A DNA stretch of 64,000 bases from Notospermus geniculatus (Eukaryota > Nemertea > Pilidiophora > Heteronemertea > Lineidae): positions 44,794-108,793 of the forward strand of contig NMRB01001400.1 of assembly GCA_002633025.1 (NCBI GenBank), written 5' to 3'. Position 1 is the first letter of the stretch. Each line of letters opens with the position of its first letter. The position numbers and the translations under genes were made by a program. The notes beneath the pieces were generated by a model, which worked only from the letters and a program-made list of their open reading frames with translations, made no database searches and was not told where the DNA came from. Shown piece after piece: positions 11,901 to 23,510 of this stretch.

Positions 11901-14900
11901 TTTTTGGTGCTCTGGTCATCATAGGCCTATGCGATGCTGCGTGAGTTGCAGTATCAATTGTTTGTATTTAAACTGATGCTGCAATAGACATGTACCCATT
12001 CTATGAGTTGCCATGTTCATGAGTAGTAGGTCTAATCTATTATTTTAGCAGCATTGCACCTCAGCTGTGCATCAACTGAGATGTCTACAAGCCGGCCTAT
12101 TCCATACCGTAGTTGAATTATTTTTAGTCATCTGTGTAAACTCTTCATTCCAGTGCCCGGCAACTTGCCAGTTGTAGGAGTCCAAAAATGGGAAGTCCGA
12201 TGTCAGGCACACCAGTCAGATCAAGGAGTGGGTCATGGAATCCCACGTCATCCCAGCCTGGTGCTTGGAAGGGTTCCAGGATTGCTGGCATCACAGTAAG
12301 TAACAGTTGTCCCCACAGCTCCAAACAGCGCCACTTACGTTGGCCGTGGTATACTGGTGGTACTAATTGCTAAATCACCCCTGGAAGCCCTCTTCGTATG
12401 CCTCATAACCCGTGCCATTACATTCTACCCTTTTCTCATTGGCCCTAATCAAAGACCCTATTATTTTACAAAGTATCCATGGAAACAACTGTAAGGCCTT
12501 TTCTTCTCCTTCATTTCACAAACGGATTTTGTTTTATATGCATATGTGCAATATTCCAGGAATCACATTTTACAGTAAGTACTTCATTAGTTTTCCACTC
12601 ACTGACTGACGTTTTGATATTGAATACATGTACTTGCATTTCACATGTTTTACATTATAATCACTCATCATTGGCATACTATGTATATAATTCTAATACT
12701 CTCTTGACTTCAGCTTTATAAATGAATTGACGAATTGTGCATCTCACATTTTCACTTCCATAGTTTTGTCTAATACAAGTAGATTTTGCCAGTGACTAGT
12801 GTATACCAATAAATCTTGCTTATCAATACTGACTGGCTCATTTGCAGGGTATACCTTCCTGCAGTAATCACTTTTCTACTCATTGGATCACGTTGAAGCC
12901 TGTTATTGTATTGGGTTTGGTCAAAATCTTTTCACTGTAATGAAAGAAATGAGTCCTTTCTGCACAAATTTTAGTGTCAGGCTTGAGAGATTCACTGGTT
13001 AGGCTTTCCCTGATTTGCTGAAATACTGCATAGGTTCACTTCCTCGGCATTTCCCCAGTTGTATTGGCTACTTGTTGTAGTCCCTGCGGTCTGTCTACTG
13101 CCACGTGTGGCTGTCACAAAGAGTCCGTGTTTTCCTTCCAGGCAGCAGCCATGTATCTTCAACAAGAAGCTGAAAAATGGGAAGACGACCGTAATGCCAT
13201 CGTTCACGTTGCCAAGGAGATGTCTAAACAGATGTTTGAGATGGCTAGTTTTACAAGGGGACAGAGTAATCTAACAGTAAATATCAAACTCCACTGTTTT
13301 GACTACCCTTTCATGGTTACAGGCCCTCTCTCTATGATAGAGATTTCTGGTGCAAGTTAGTTCTATGGGCAACTCAAGCATAGAAAACTAGGGGCAGTCG
13401 TTTGTGTCATTGGTCAAGGTGAAAGTTGCAATAAGGAAACCAACGCTGTGAATTATCCATTGAAAGCCAACTCGTTGGACAAAACTCTCATGTGAAGGAG
13501 TGCCTTTCCTCTATCATTGCTGGTAATAAGTAATGACCAGTTTAGCTGTAAGTCCACTGATGTATCTACATTGTAATGTTCCATTTCAGAGCAAGAAGGA
13601 CTTGATTCAAACTGCTAAGGACATCGCTGCTAATGCTAAAACAATATTCAAATTTGCTAATGTTGTCGCCAAGTATTGTGTTGATAAAAGGTTTGTGAAA
13701 AAGTTGTTTGTAGTTGGCAAAAGTTTCAGTCAGTTGGTGTGTCCTGTCGTATGGGTTATGCCCAATGTAAATGAACTGTAGCCCACTTCAGGCCTATTGT
13801 AAGTCATCTAGGAATAGGAGCCTCTGAAGGTTTCCATCATTTGAGTGAGTTCATTGTGGTTCATCCTACTCAACTCTTGATGTCTCTTTCTAGATTCGCC
13901 GAAGACCTAAAGTTCTATGCTAACCACGTCCCTGCCATGAGCACACAACTCAGTATTATAGCAAGTGTGAAGGCTGCTACACCAGAGGACACATCTGTAA
14001 GTAGGGTCGGTCTGTACTTGAGATGTGCTGTAATAAAGTACCCCTTGAGTTAGATGTTATTAACCAGGTGGCTCTGCTGGTTTTGTTATGAATACGGTAT
14101 ATGCCTCATTTTCAGGGCATATGCACCCAGGTCTCGGCTCTAAATAAACAAAGTGCCAAAGGGAAAAAAGACAATTTGTATCAAGCCTATTATTTTGGTC
14201 TTTTTTATTCTCTAACTGATGTATATATGATGGCCTGGAAAAGGTATTCATAGGTGTTGATACAACTTGGTCCTGCCCTACTTTTTCTTTGTAATTACTC
14301 CTAGGTTATGCATCATTTTCATGCCATGAAATAGGCCTACATTGAAACTTTACGGCTGGATGCAGGTTTAATACTCAGGTTTAATACTCTACTCAGTTAT
14401 GATGTAGTTGTGGCCATGTGATATAATCATTGGCCTCAAGATGTAGTTACGGGTGAATATATGATGTAATCATTGGCCGCAAGATGTAGTTGTGGGCTAT
14501 ATGATGTAATCATTGGCCTCAAGATGTAGTTATGGGCTATATGATGTAATCATTGGCCTCAAGATGTAGTTATGGGATATATGATGTAACCATTGGCCGT
14601 AAGATGTAGTTATGGGCGATATGATGTAATCATTGGCCTCGAGATGTAATTATGGGTTGTGTTATGTAGTATTTGGCCTCAGCGTTGCAGGTTGTATGAT
14701 GTAGGCCTAATCATTGGCTTCAAGGTGTAGGCCTAGCCATTGGTTTCGCTGGGAAATTGAACACACCAAAGCTGCAGTTCTGTTGCCCTGACTGATTCCC
14801 CCTTTAAATCTCCACATTGTGTATTCTTTTGAGCACAATGCAGACAACGCCAGGTATTTTTCTGCATCAAACTGTTTTTATCAACATGCATGATAGAATC

Positions 14901-15592
14901 ATGGTAGGCTTGGTGCCAGCATAGTCATGATGTGAAATTCATATTGGTTGCTGTACTGTCATCATCAGGTGCCTCTGACTCATTCTATGCATATACACCT
15001 CATCAGAATTTCAAATCAAAAGTATAATTAGCAATCAATAAAGATCTAGATCTAGGTCACTGGGATGGTGAATCATTGACATGATTTAAAGGGACAATCT
15101 TCTCGTCTTCTTCTACACAGGCTGACAAAGTTTTAGTCAAGAATGCTGAGAATCTTATGAAGGCTGTGATGAATACTCTGAAAGCTACAGAGGCGGCTAG
15201 TGTTAAGGTAAGTTCATGCCAGGTTGGTGGGTTAGGAACTGTAGTCCTTGGAATTAAAGTCCAGGTTGCAATAGTCTGCCATTGCAAGATTACGTTTGAA
15301 TGGTAATGGTTCGTGTAGCCATATATCCTAATTTCTCATTGAAGAACAAAACCCTTCTGCAATAGTGCTTTATGTTTAAGCAGTTTCTGTGTCTTTTCAG
15401 GGCCTGCGACATCCACCAAAGGGTGAAACCGATGACGCGGAAGCCATCGTCCTAGCCATCCAATGGAAAAGAAAGCTGATTCAGCATCGCCAGACCGAGG
15501 CTCTGAGTGAAAACTGCGATGAATTGGGCTTGCGTATTATCAACACAACGAACCTTGCACCTGCCATGGCTGATGTGTTTCTACGCCGATAG
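1416..15592 (+). CDS. Vinculin/alpha-catenin superfamily protein, 3' part of gene (24 exons, N-terminus missing)
   Basis: Exons: 1416-1559, 1671-1820 (copied at 2507-2650, 2762-2911), 3039-3112, 4298-4584, 4710-4919, 5183-5380, 5478-5681, 5797-6039, 6146-6317, 6444-6576, 6726-6836, 8104-8284, 8614-8848, 9078-9261, 9930-10029, 10376-10576, 10697-10819, 11098-11305, 12154-12295, 13142-13276, 13590-13690, 13894-13996, 15121-15207, 15401-15592. All introns are GT-AG, and the frame stays open to TAG using one copy of the duplicated pair: 1305 residues. Residues about 190-420 follow the late head bundles of vinculin (HSEKVTQVA, REWTSDVENLVSTLDE, RARRVAEVATKVVDNHEDP). Residues 1053-1100 are a Ser/Pro-rich hinge. 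Residues 1101-1242 are a vinculin-type tail (EKWEDDRNAIVHVAKEM, KKDLIQTAKDIA, STQLSIIASVKAA, VKNAENLMKAV). Such proteins link adhesion complexes to actin. About 600 extra helical residues (423-1052) lie between head and hinge, so it is neither plain vinculin nor plain alpha-catenin. Confidence 0.88.
1857..2415. other. Intron segment present only after exon-pair copy 1, opening with a short hairpin
   Basis: Just where the two duplicated blocks stop matching, copy 1 has a perfect hairpin (GGTCACCACAC, 6-base loop, GTGTGGTGACC; 1857-1888), followed by about 530 bases of AT-rich sequence without an exon. This looks like a small insertion, perhaps a transposon remnant, carried by one allele. I recognise no coding sequence in it. 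Confidence 0.4.
3375..3545. repeat. Intronic minisatellite, about 42-bp unit, 4 copies
   Basis: The unit TTTATCTCACGTTAACAATG followed by TTCGAATCCAAACTGTACAATG starts at 3375, 3416, 3458 and 3500 with small changes. It lies in the intron between exons 3039-3112 and 4298-4584. The GTTCGAATCC inside each unit resembles a tRNA B-box, but no A-box accompanies it. Confidence 0.8.
3687..3832. mobile_element. Fold-back MITE with TTTACATAGAGGTATA inverted ends
   Basis: The left arm runs TTTACATAGAGGTATACGGT, and the right arm is its complement ending ATACCATATACCTCTATGTA then AACCTGGCC. There is about 70 bases of non-coding sequence between the arms. It sits in the same intron as the 42-bp minisatellite. 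It has no coding capacity and would move only with a transposase supplied elsewhere. Confidence 0.7.
6837..8103. other. Large intron of the vinculin-like gene (1267 bases)
   Basis: This lies between the donor after ...ACAACAGAG (6836) and the acceptor CCTCTTTCAG (8103). Short ORFs here have no recognisable protein features. I see no RNA gene or clear transposon. Confidence 0.6.
9514..9742. mobile_element. MITE with GTTACACTACAT terminal inverted repeats
   Basis: The left end is GTTACACTACATAAAAA (from 9514) and the right end ATGTAGTGTAAC (to 9742), its inverse complement. The inside is about 200 bases of non-coding sequence. It lies in the intron between exons 9078-9261 and 9930-10029, next to a second fold-back element. 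I see no clear target-site duplication. Confidence 0.6.
9765..9873. mobile_element. Near-perfect fold-back element, 109 bases
   Basis: The arms begin GGCCCCGTATTCATAAAACT and end with the complement CTTTATGAATACGGGGCC. The pairing continues inward through ACTTAAGTCTAAGTATGA to a short loop near CCTTTGTTCAACACAAAAGA. It is non-coding and intronic. It would form a long hairpin in the pre-mRNA. Confidence 0.75.
14399..14720. repeat. Intronic minisatellite, 40-bp unit, about 7-8 copies
   Basis: The unit is ATGATGTAATCATTGGCCTC followed by AAGATGTAGTTATGGGCTAT. The middle copies are close to identical and the outer ones diverged. It lies in the 1124-base intron between exons 13894-13996 and 15121-15207. 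The rest of that intron shows nothing I recognise. Confidence 0.85.
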
Positions 15593-16050
15593 ATAGGAGC
15601 AGGTTCCAGACTCGATCAAGCAATGCCAAGAAATAACTTACATTTTACACTATCTCATCCAGGCAAATACCTGTATTATCACTGATTCTGCTCAACTATT
15701 GCGGTTGTGAGACTCAAAGATGGTGCTGGTTACCTGACAACAAGTATACATGTAGTACATGTACATGTATTTCTGAAGTTTTTGTTTCTGGAGCTTAGTA
15801 TCTCCAGGTTATACAGACCTTTTGGTGCCATCTGCAGGTTTAGTGGGCAAACTTTTTTGTGCCATCTGCAAGTTTAGTGTACAAGCGATTCATTTTAATG
15901 TTGCCTGCAGATTTAGTCTGTAGTCTTTTGGTGAAAGGTAGGTAAGGTTTTCATGGGCCGTAAGACAAATTCAAACAATTTTATTGTACTCCCTGTGTAA
16001 CATTGTATACATTGGTTGGCAAAACAATAAATATACCAAGAAATTAACTA
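15593..16050 (+). other. 3' UTR of the vinculin-like gene with AATAAA
   Basis: It runs from the TAG at 15590-15592 to just beyond AATAAA (16026-16031). The true cleavage site is not visible in the sequence, and 16050 is an estimate. A run of similar phrases (TGCCATCTGCAGGTTTAGTG) near 15830-15910 is a short decayed direct repeat. Confidence 0.6.
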
Positions 16051-18040
16051 CTGGTAGGCAAAAGTCAAATATCGACAGTTTGACCACACCTAAGTCAGCC
16101 TTCCATCAGTAGCTAAGAAATCCTTTCTTGGAGTCCACATTCTTTCTTCGGGTACGCATGGCATGTGATGGTTAAAATCCTGCGTAAACTTTGTTAATTT
16201 CAAGTGGCACCTGGCAACTTGACTACCGAAAAGTAAACACCATTCCTTAATGCATGACTGCATCATTAATTCCACCATGTAGGCCTTGTTAATTGACCTT
16301 TTTCTTAGGCGATAATACTAAGTAGAGACACAGAGATAGTCAGTTTTTCGACAGCGCAGCCTCTGGCCAACATCGTTGCATATTTCAGTTACTTGGAGAG
16401 AGTAATGTCCAGTGTATTAATCTTTCGTGAATCAAGGTGGGTACTGAATGATAGTTGTGTCGAATTGCCACATTTGAAGTAGGCCTACTAGTAACAATCA
16501 TATACCATATCTAACCTTCATTTATCATCCCATATTGACAACATATTCTACATATCTCGTTCATTCCCGTCTCATCGTTTTGCTCGACTTTTTAATCCAC
16601 TTCATGTACTCACTCCCGGCATATCATGTTAGGAAAACTTTTATAAGTGAGTTCGCCTCGTGTATTTTTGTTAGTGAACTCTTTATTGATACATGTAAAT
16701 GTATATCTGCAGATGCCGTAATGACAGTTTTTATAGAAGATGTATATTAACTCAAAGAGTTGTGTTCTTAATACCCGAGCTTATTGCTGATTTACATGTA
16801 TACTCCATCGGATAGAATCGCCAGTAGGCCGAATGTTATTTCCCATTTACATGTTTTTTGGTCGTACGGCGGCAAAAGGGGATGGATTATGAATCTGTCC
16901 ATGCGGAGTGCTTATACACATCATATTGCCGAGGTCTTGTATGAGAATGCCCTGGCTCTTGCTGGGCAGGTCTGATGACGGAACCAAAACAATGTTTTGT
17001 GCATGAAATAAGCAGAATCATCTTAATTATACATCGAGAATGTACTTGGTTGGAGAACAGCGCCGACGGTGCTCACTTTTTACGTTGAGGCCTTTGTATC
17101 AGATTATTTGGTCAATTGAGGTTAATTGCTACAATTTAATACATGGAATCTCACCTCAGTATGAGGACACTAGGCCTACAGCATAACCTTACATCTTGTA
17201 TTAATATAGGCCGTGAGGAGGGTACTTCGCTTCACTGTAACACAAAATCAAGTTATATAAGCGTGCTGCGAATAATTTTGAGAGATTCAGAAAAGATGGG
17301 CGTGGCTGTGGTTACAGCCGTATCAACGTTTCGTTTATGAACAAGCGCTGTCCGTCCCATTATATTCATTATAGAGGTTTAGCCGTGGTGTGAACATCTT
17401 ACTATCTTATCTGTCATCAATTGCTGAAACTTCCCTGACCTGCAGTTTGATATTAGTCTGGCTCCAGACTGTTTAAAGTTCAAATCATGTTTAATTTTGA
17501 TACTTTTTGTAAAGGGATCTTGTCTTTATTTATGTTTACGTTCATTATGTCCATTCCAAATGAAGTAAACCGTCGCCTTGCGTACGTATTGACAACATGT
17601 ACGTTGGTAGACTTCGGCCAAGATAGGTGAGACCGACGGTACGTGGGTCATAGCCTGAAGGGCTTTGAGATAGGGAAGGAATGCCACACAGTAGGCCTTG
17701 GTGTCTTTCGTTTTAAAAGTAGGTGATGAACTCGACTAACATCGACTTGGGCCTAGCCTGCTGGTGGTATGACACTGGCACATTTCCAAAGTTACGAAGG
17801 GCCTGGCTAATATTGAGAGACGGCCATGAAAAAAATAGGCCTCTGTATCAATGCTTTCATCCGAAGTTGTTTATTGGTGTGATCAAGACTTTTCCTCTAT
17901 CAGTGATGATCATGAACCAGTGTCAAGTTTTGTATGTTCCCCCTGTGAATGTTCCCCTATTGTCGGACGGAATAAGCTGCGACTTGACAATATGGGATAA
18001 GGAAACGTGTCGATCTATCTGCCACCGTCTTCCAAACACT
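16051..18040. other. Intergenic, no gene seen
   Basis: Short ORFs in this stretch lack domains, splice signals in register or any family resemblance. The part at about 17938-18030 (CCCCTATTGTCGGACGGAAT and onward) resembles the interior of the element at 23111-23221, so it is an older copy of that repeat. Confidence 0.5.
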
Positions 18041-18158
18041 GGGTCATATGAATAAAGACTAGCAAATGCTTTTACTTGAATTTTGCAATACAAATGCACT
18101 AAGCAATGCTGTACAAATTAGAAGTAAAAGCATTTGCTAGTCTTTATTCATACGACCC
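18041..18158. mobile_element. Fold-back MITE family A, copy 1 (full)
   Basis: The left arm is GGGTCATATGAATAAAGACT then AGCAAATGCTTTTACTT. The right arm is the complement, ending AGTCTTTATTCATACGACCC. The loop contains TGCAATACAAATGCACTAAG. Related copies lie at about 23435-23510 (left arm missing) and 24921-25040, so this is a dispersed family and not a chance palindrome. Confidence 0.8.
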
Positions 18159-20116
18159 ATTAAGGGGAAACACTGGCAGATGAAAACACCGGCCGATGTT
18201 ACACCTGTACCCAAAGAATCCTGGTCCATGATGAACTTTAACGATACTCCAGTTTTAGCAAGATGATAGGGTGATCTAAGATAGTCTTACTCAGGCTATC
18301 ATAATAGTAATATCAGTACACTGAGGTGAAGGGCAGTGTTGATCATCCAGGTCACATTTCATGCATTCTTCGTGTAAGAAAACATACCAGACTCCGAACT
18401 CACGATCACTTCACCCATTTATTATGAATGAAAATTAGCCAGAGGTGTGTGTCTTGATCATTTTACACCGGGAGATATTATTTCAAGTATTCTAGGCGGG
18501 GATGGTACAATATGTACTGCGTGGGTAGAATCAAGTGAGTCAGATTTAGACCATCAGGATCTGGTATTAGGTGGATGACAAATAGATTTAAACATCATCT
18601 CCGTTTTTGCCTCGATCGACTTTTAGTTCTCCTGGTGAGCTTAAGTCCTGACGCAGTGTCCGTCGTCCATTAGCAGGCACGTTTCTTGACTGCTGGGCAT
18701 GTTGACTCCAAACGTGGTATAAATGTACTCCTTGGTCAGATGACCCAGACACCAAGTTGCGGTCTGATCAAATTCTTCACTTGGCCACCAGGCGGTGCTC
18801 TAAAATAAATGTAATTTGACGTACGTGGTTCCCACAGCATCTTTCTGTGACGGGGGGGGNNNNGGGGGGCTAATTACCAATGAATTGTTCCAGCACCACT
18901 CAGTAATTGGTAGTTTGACGCTAAATATTTAAAAAATTAGGTTGCTCTAATAAAGTAGATAAATTGAACACAACACCGCGATCGACTTTATGGAATGTTA
19001 TGTGGGTGTCATCACACCCGAAGCTGGCATTATGGCTCGTCAAAAGTGACCTTATTCGATTTCTGGTTTAATTTACAGATCATGGGGACCGATTTCAAGA
19101 AATCGGTGGTTTCTACACGAAGCATTATTTCATTAACAGCAAACATAGATAAGAGAGGACCTCTCTTATCTATTTTTGTTAACAGTCAGTCATAGTTTTA
19201 GTCCTTAACAAAGCAGTTTTCTGTGACGCAGCTGAATTCATCGTTTGGACGCCCCCCGCCGCCATCTTGGTTTCTATGGAGATTTTGTGCGCGCGCACGA
19301 ATCTGGTAGGCAAATCAAAGCACGTGATTGGTTGTTAGATCCCCTGTTGCCCACCAGATATAACTGCGGATGTGTACTTTGCAAGAAACCCAAGATGGCC
19401 GGGCCAACGATGAATAGGGAGACGGGGGATATGACAAGTTAATAACGACAAGTGCAGCTCGTCCCACACAGATCAACTGAACACATTTACATGTAGGCCT
19501 ACTGGTCTCTCTTTTTTTCCTATTGTCATCTAGCATGTGATGTTCATTCAGAAAGACCAGGTTGCAAAATTACCGCATGATAAACTGAATGGAATTCTTA
19601 TCAGGATATTTGTCTACTGATCGCCAGGTCGATTGTAAAATGTTTGATTTACATGTAGTTTATTGCCGTCCTTATCCAAAATCTGCACATGATGTTCCCC
19701 GTAATGTATATCTATTGTTTTACAAATGTTTGTAATCTATATCATCTACATACACTAGCAATACATCATTGTTCCCCTATCTACATATTGCATATGAACA
19801 AATGTAACCTGAATCATCCATGTTTTTCCTGCCGTTATTGCGACTTAACTATACATTCCGAATGTAATGTTCGTACATTGATAAATGATGGACCGTCGTC
19901 TGGTTAGGTACGATCACTTTTGTGAACTAAAACTCTTTTATACAGTATATTTTATCGAGAAAAAAGAATTATTGGATGAATCGGTGTCCTTCTTTCTGTT
20001 CTTTTTACTTTCTGGGTCACGTTGGAGTGCAAATTAGGGACCTATTAAGGCCCAGATCCATCTCGGCAGTTTCCGGTCTTGCCGCGCTAATATTTCGTGA
20101 TCGTGAACTTTGCTGA
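18159..20116. other. Intergenic, contains four N (18860-18863) in a G-run and a CpG/YY1-like patch
   Basis: No coding sequence is recognised. The assembly is uncertain at 18851-18869 (poly-G around NNNN). At about 19250-19310 there is a GC-rich patch with GCCGCCATCTTGG (YY1-like, minus-strand AAGATGGC) and GTGCGCGCGCAC, and a second AAGATGGCC at 19390. Such sites are common near animal promoters, but no exon can be tied to them. Confidence 0.4.
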
Positions 20117-20436
20117 TTGATTCCATCCTTGCAGACTACGTCATCAAATGTTGTCATTGATTCCATCCTTGCAGACTACGTCATCAAATGTTGTCTTTCA
20201 TTCTCTCCTTGCAGACTACGTCATCAAATGATGTTGATTCCATCCTTGATCACTACGTCATTAAAATTTTCTCATTTATTCCATCCTTGCGAAATACGTC
20301 ATCAGTTGTCATACGTTGTCATTGATTTCATCCGTGGAGATTACGTCATCAAATGTCGTTGATTCTATCCTTGCTGATTACGTCATCAAATGTTGTCCTT
20401 GATTCCATCCTTGCTGAGTACGTCATCAAATGTTGT
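20117..20436. repeat. Minisatellite, about 40-bp unit, 8 copies, each with a TACGTCAT site
   Basis: The unit is TTGATTCCATCCTTGCAGAC followed by TACGTCATCAAATGTTGTCA. The first two copies are near-identical and later ones diverge in spacing and sequence. The TACGTCA core (TGACGTA on the other strand, a CRE/ATF-like half-site pattern) is kept in every unit. Confidence 0.85.
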
Positions 20437-23110
20437 TTTCCCACACGATTAGCCTACTAAAGTTGTCATCTGACATATAGACGCACGCAGGTTCCTCATT
20501 CGGCATGAGGCAATGCATTGGCGTTCTCTCAATGCAACTAGTTTCATTCCAACCGATGCACCTTGCCTCAAAAATACCTCCTACTCGTTCTTCCGACTGT
20601 TATTTTACTCCGTTGAGAATGTAACAAGAGTTGTGGTGGAATGATCTGCCAGCCTTCGCATGGATGGTCTCAAAATACCAGATTGTTGGCAAAGAAAGAT
20701 GACATGAAACATTCAACATTCTACATTGGCAGCATTCTTTACTTGAGCTTGACGCTTCGATAGAAAGATACTGAAGTATTAATTCGACCTTCAGCAGTCC
20801 TCCAGTTGAGGGGAGATACACGGAAGTGGATTGCACACCCTTCAACGTCCTTGGTTCAATTTGATCTGACCTTGAGTATAGCCAGAGATATCTTGGAGGT
20901 CCTTGACTGGAGGGGCCAGAGCAGGAAGAGCCTCTCGATTCCTTGATCCTGTTCCAGTATTGACCCAGGTTTATCTCACCTTGTCAGTGTAATCGAAATT
21001 ACGGCTCTCAAGCTCAAGGTAGGCCTAGTGGTTACGAATAACTGGCTGGCGGGGGTCGTACTTCCATTTTCGGTATAAGTGATGAAGAGACTTTCGGCCC
21101 TTCCAACATCCCTTTTAGTCCGTCAGCATGCATTCTCTTCATTCTGAAATGGCAACCGTCGTGGGTATGAAGGTAGTGGCACCCATGATGGTGATGGGAT
21201 TTTTGATTTCATGGCTCGATGAGCCAGCCCATTGGCTTAATTTGCATTATACACCAATCGTAAGGTTGCTGATCATGTTTTACATGTGATACCTGTGGAG
21301 ATAACATCTCACTTTCGCCAGGATTGTATACGTCAGGTTGGAAGTTTCAGATTCTGGGACAAAACACTGATAAAAATAGAAGGGTGAAGGAGAGTCCACC
21401 AATGTTTGGGTTGTTCAAATCATACTACGATAAGCAGAGTGAGAAACGCACTTCTTGTTGATGACGTAGTGTTTACCTGACAAAATAAACAGTCCTCTTC
21501 ATCTAACCATACATCAACCATGCAAAGCTTCTGGTATTCGAACGCCTTCCTACCACAACATGTTGACTCCAATCTTGCCCTTTCCAAACAAAATACCGCA
21601 TCAACCTGCTACACGCCAGGAATACCGACCAGAAAAACAGAAGTAATGTTTCTCTGGTGAAAGACAGAGGGAAGCCAGAAGGACTTGCTTGAAAACTTAG
21701 TGGCATCATTTTAACGATCCATCATCAGCTTCGTGTATGTTGTTTCTATTGAAGAGCTCACCAGGTAGGCATAAATTATGTACGAAGAAGGTTTTTTGGC
21801 CGCACTTGGGTTGCTTCTCTTGTAAGTAATGCTAAAAGTTAGACCGAGTAAATCTTCCACTGTCTGTATGGTTGGGCGCCATGGACACTAAAGACAGAGG
21901 AATAATCTTTTCCAAATCTCTCAACGACCGGCTCGTTTTCGCTTCTCGGCATCTTGTCTGATCTATGCACCAAGGCATCGAATCTCTTTTTTCCTCTTCG
22001 GCCCTATGCTCTTCTTTGATCTTATAAAAGAGAATGAAGTTGAACTTCCTCTTCTTTTGGCAGAATGACAACGTAGCCCTTTGTTGTGTATTGATGACCA
22101 AATTATAGAGCGCTTTGCAGACAAAAACTGATAGGGGAAACCCTTCCAGCGCTAAGTAGGCTAATGATACACACAGACAGCGAGGCTATACTAGATGTCA
22201 GTTGTACTTTTCATCAATGTACGTCACTCTCCGACCACACAAACGGCGAGTAAACTTAGCTTATCAGATGGCTTAAACAACAACAATTTTGTATCGACTT
22301 GGGGCACTTTTTCCGCCAATAAAACTATGAGGCGAGGATTTTTTTGCTGTTGCCTTTGGTTTTGATGTCTGGCATCATCGTATTTTGAGTGATATGCTAG
22401 CCGAATACTTATCGGCCTGTCAGTAACCCGCGCGTGGGGTCTTCTTAAAGGAGACTGTTCTCACTGGTTCTGGATTAGTTTTAGCGTCCTCCGCTCGGGG
22501 TAGCATACACCAGAGGTTACCGTTCGGAGTCTACTAAAATAGTTCGTGGCTGCAGCATCATGATGGGTCACGCATTGTCATGGACAGGGCTGGATTTCGG
22601 TAGCTGCCAAAAGCATGTGCATGATTGGATTGTTTAGATTGTAGTCCTGACAATGTCCTATCACCAAGCATTCAGTACCTTTAGTTACTGTGATAACAAT
22701 GAGGTTCCTAAAGTAAACAGGTCAAACGGCGGTTCAGGACACCACTGTCCCTTTGTATTGAGATCAGTTATGATCTCATTTTGACACAAAATGCAATAAA
22801 AAATGCCGCAGGTATCAATGCGGTGTCCCATATTTATCAATAGCAGCAGACTTGCTATTTTCATCGCCCGGATCCTCTCATACCGTATTTGCATCGTTCA
22901 TGAGATCATTTATGCGCATTTTTGATGATTATGTATTGTGTTCGCCGTCTCACAGATGTGGTTATGGGTCACTGAATATCCAGGTTGTTACAGATGCAAT
23001 CTGTTGATAGTGGATGGTGTTTATACCACATGTACAATATGATCACGAAATCACCTTTCTGATCTTCGTATTGACGGGTGAAGGTGTTGTGAAGGTGGTT
23101 TAACTTGTGG
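20437..23110. other. Intergenic, no gene seen
   Basis: About 2.7 kb with only short, unremarkable ORFs on both strands. I recognise no RNA gene, domain or clear transposon end. Confidence 0.5.
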
Positions 23111-23221
23111 GCCGGTGTAACGTTTTTCAGCGTTCCCCATCTGCGAGTGTTCCCCTGCTATTGTCTGACGGAATAAGCCGCGACTCGGGAACACGGAAAC
23201 ACTGAAGAACTTTACACCGGC
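23111..23221. mobile_element. Short inverted-repeat element with GCCGGTGTAA ends
   Basis: The left end GCCGGTGTAACGTTTTTCAG is matched, with mismatches, by the right end CTGAAGAACTTTACACCGGC. Its interior (GTTCCCC...GACGGAATAAGC) recurs at about 17938-18030. It is non-coding. Confidence 0.65.
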
Positions 23222-23434
23222 TTGACAACTAAGACATCTACCATTAAATCAAGCGAAATGAAAGATAGGTTGAGCTGATATGAGGCCAGAATAATCGACT
23301 GTAAATCAAAATTTCAATGCAGAGGTGAGGCAGAGGTGCTTCATCCTTCTGGACTCCTCGTCTAGCCTAGTATGAATGGAGCAGTCTTGTTTACCGTGGC
23401 CAAAATACGACATGTGCAACCAGGGGGTCATTTT

Positions 23435-23510
23435 GCAATACAGATGCAAGAGGCAATGCTGTACAAATCTGAAGTAAAAGCATTTGCTAGTCTTTTTTCA
23501 TATGACACCA
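23435..23510. mobile_element. Fold-back MITE family A, copy 2 (truncated)
   Basis: It starts inside the loop (TTTTGCAATACAGATGCAAG) and keeps the right arm AGTAAAAGCATTTGCTAGTC up to CATATGAC. The left arm is missing, which marks a decayed copy of the 18041-18158 element. Confidence 0.7.

Noticed and set aside
14399-14720. CRISPR-like array of 40-bp repeats
   Set aside because: The repeats are directly abutting without spacers and lie in an animal intron; it is a minisatellite.
19240-19400. CpG-rich patch with YY1-like sites as a promoter
   Set aside because: No exon, initiator or ORF can be linked to it; kept only as a remark in the intergenic entry.
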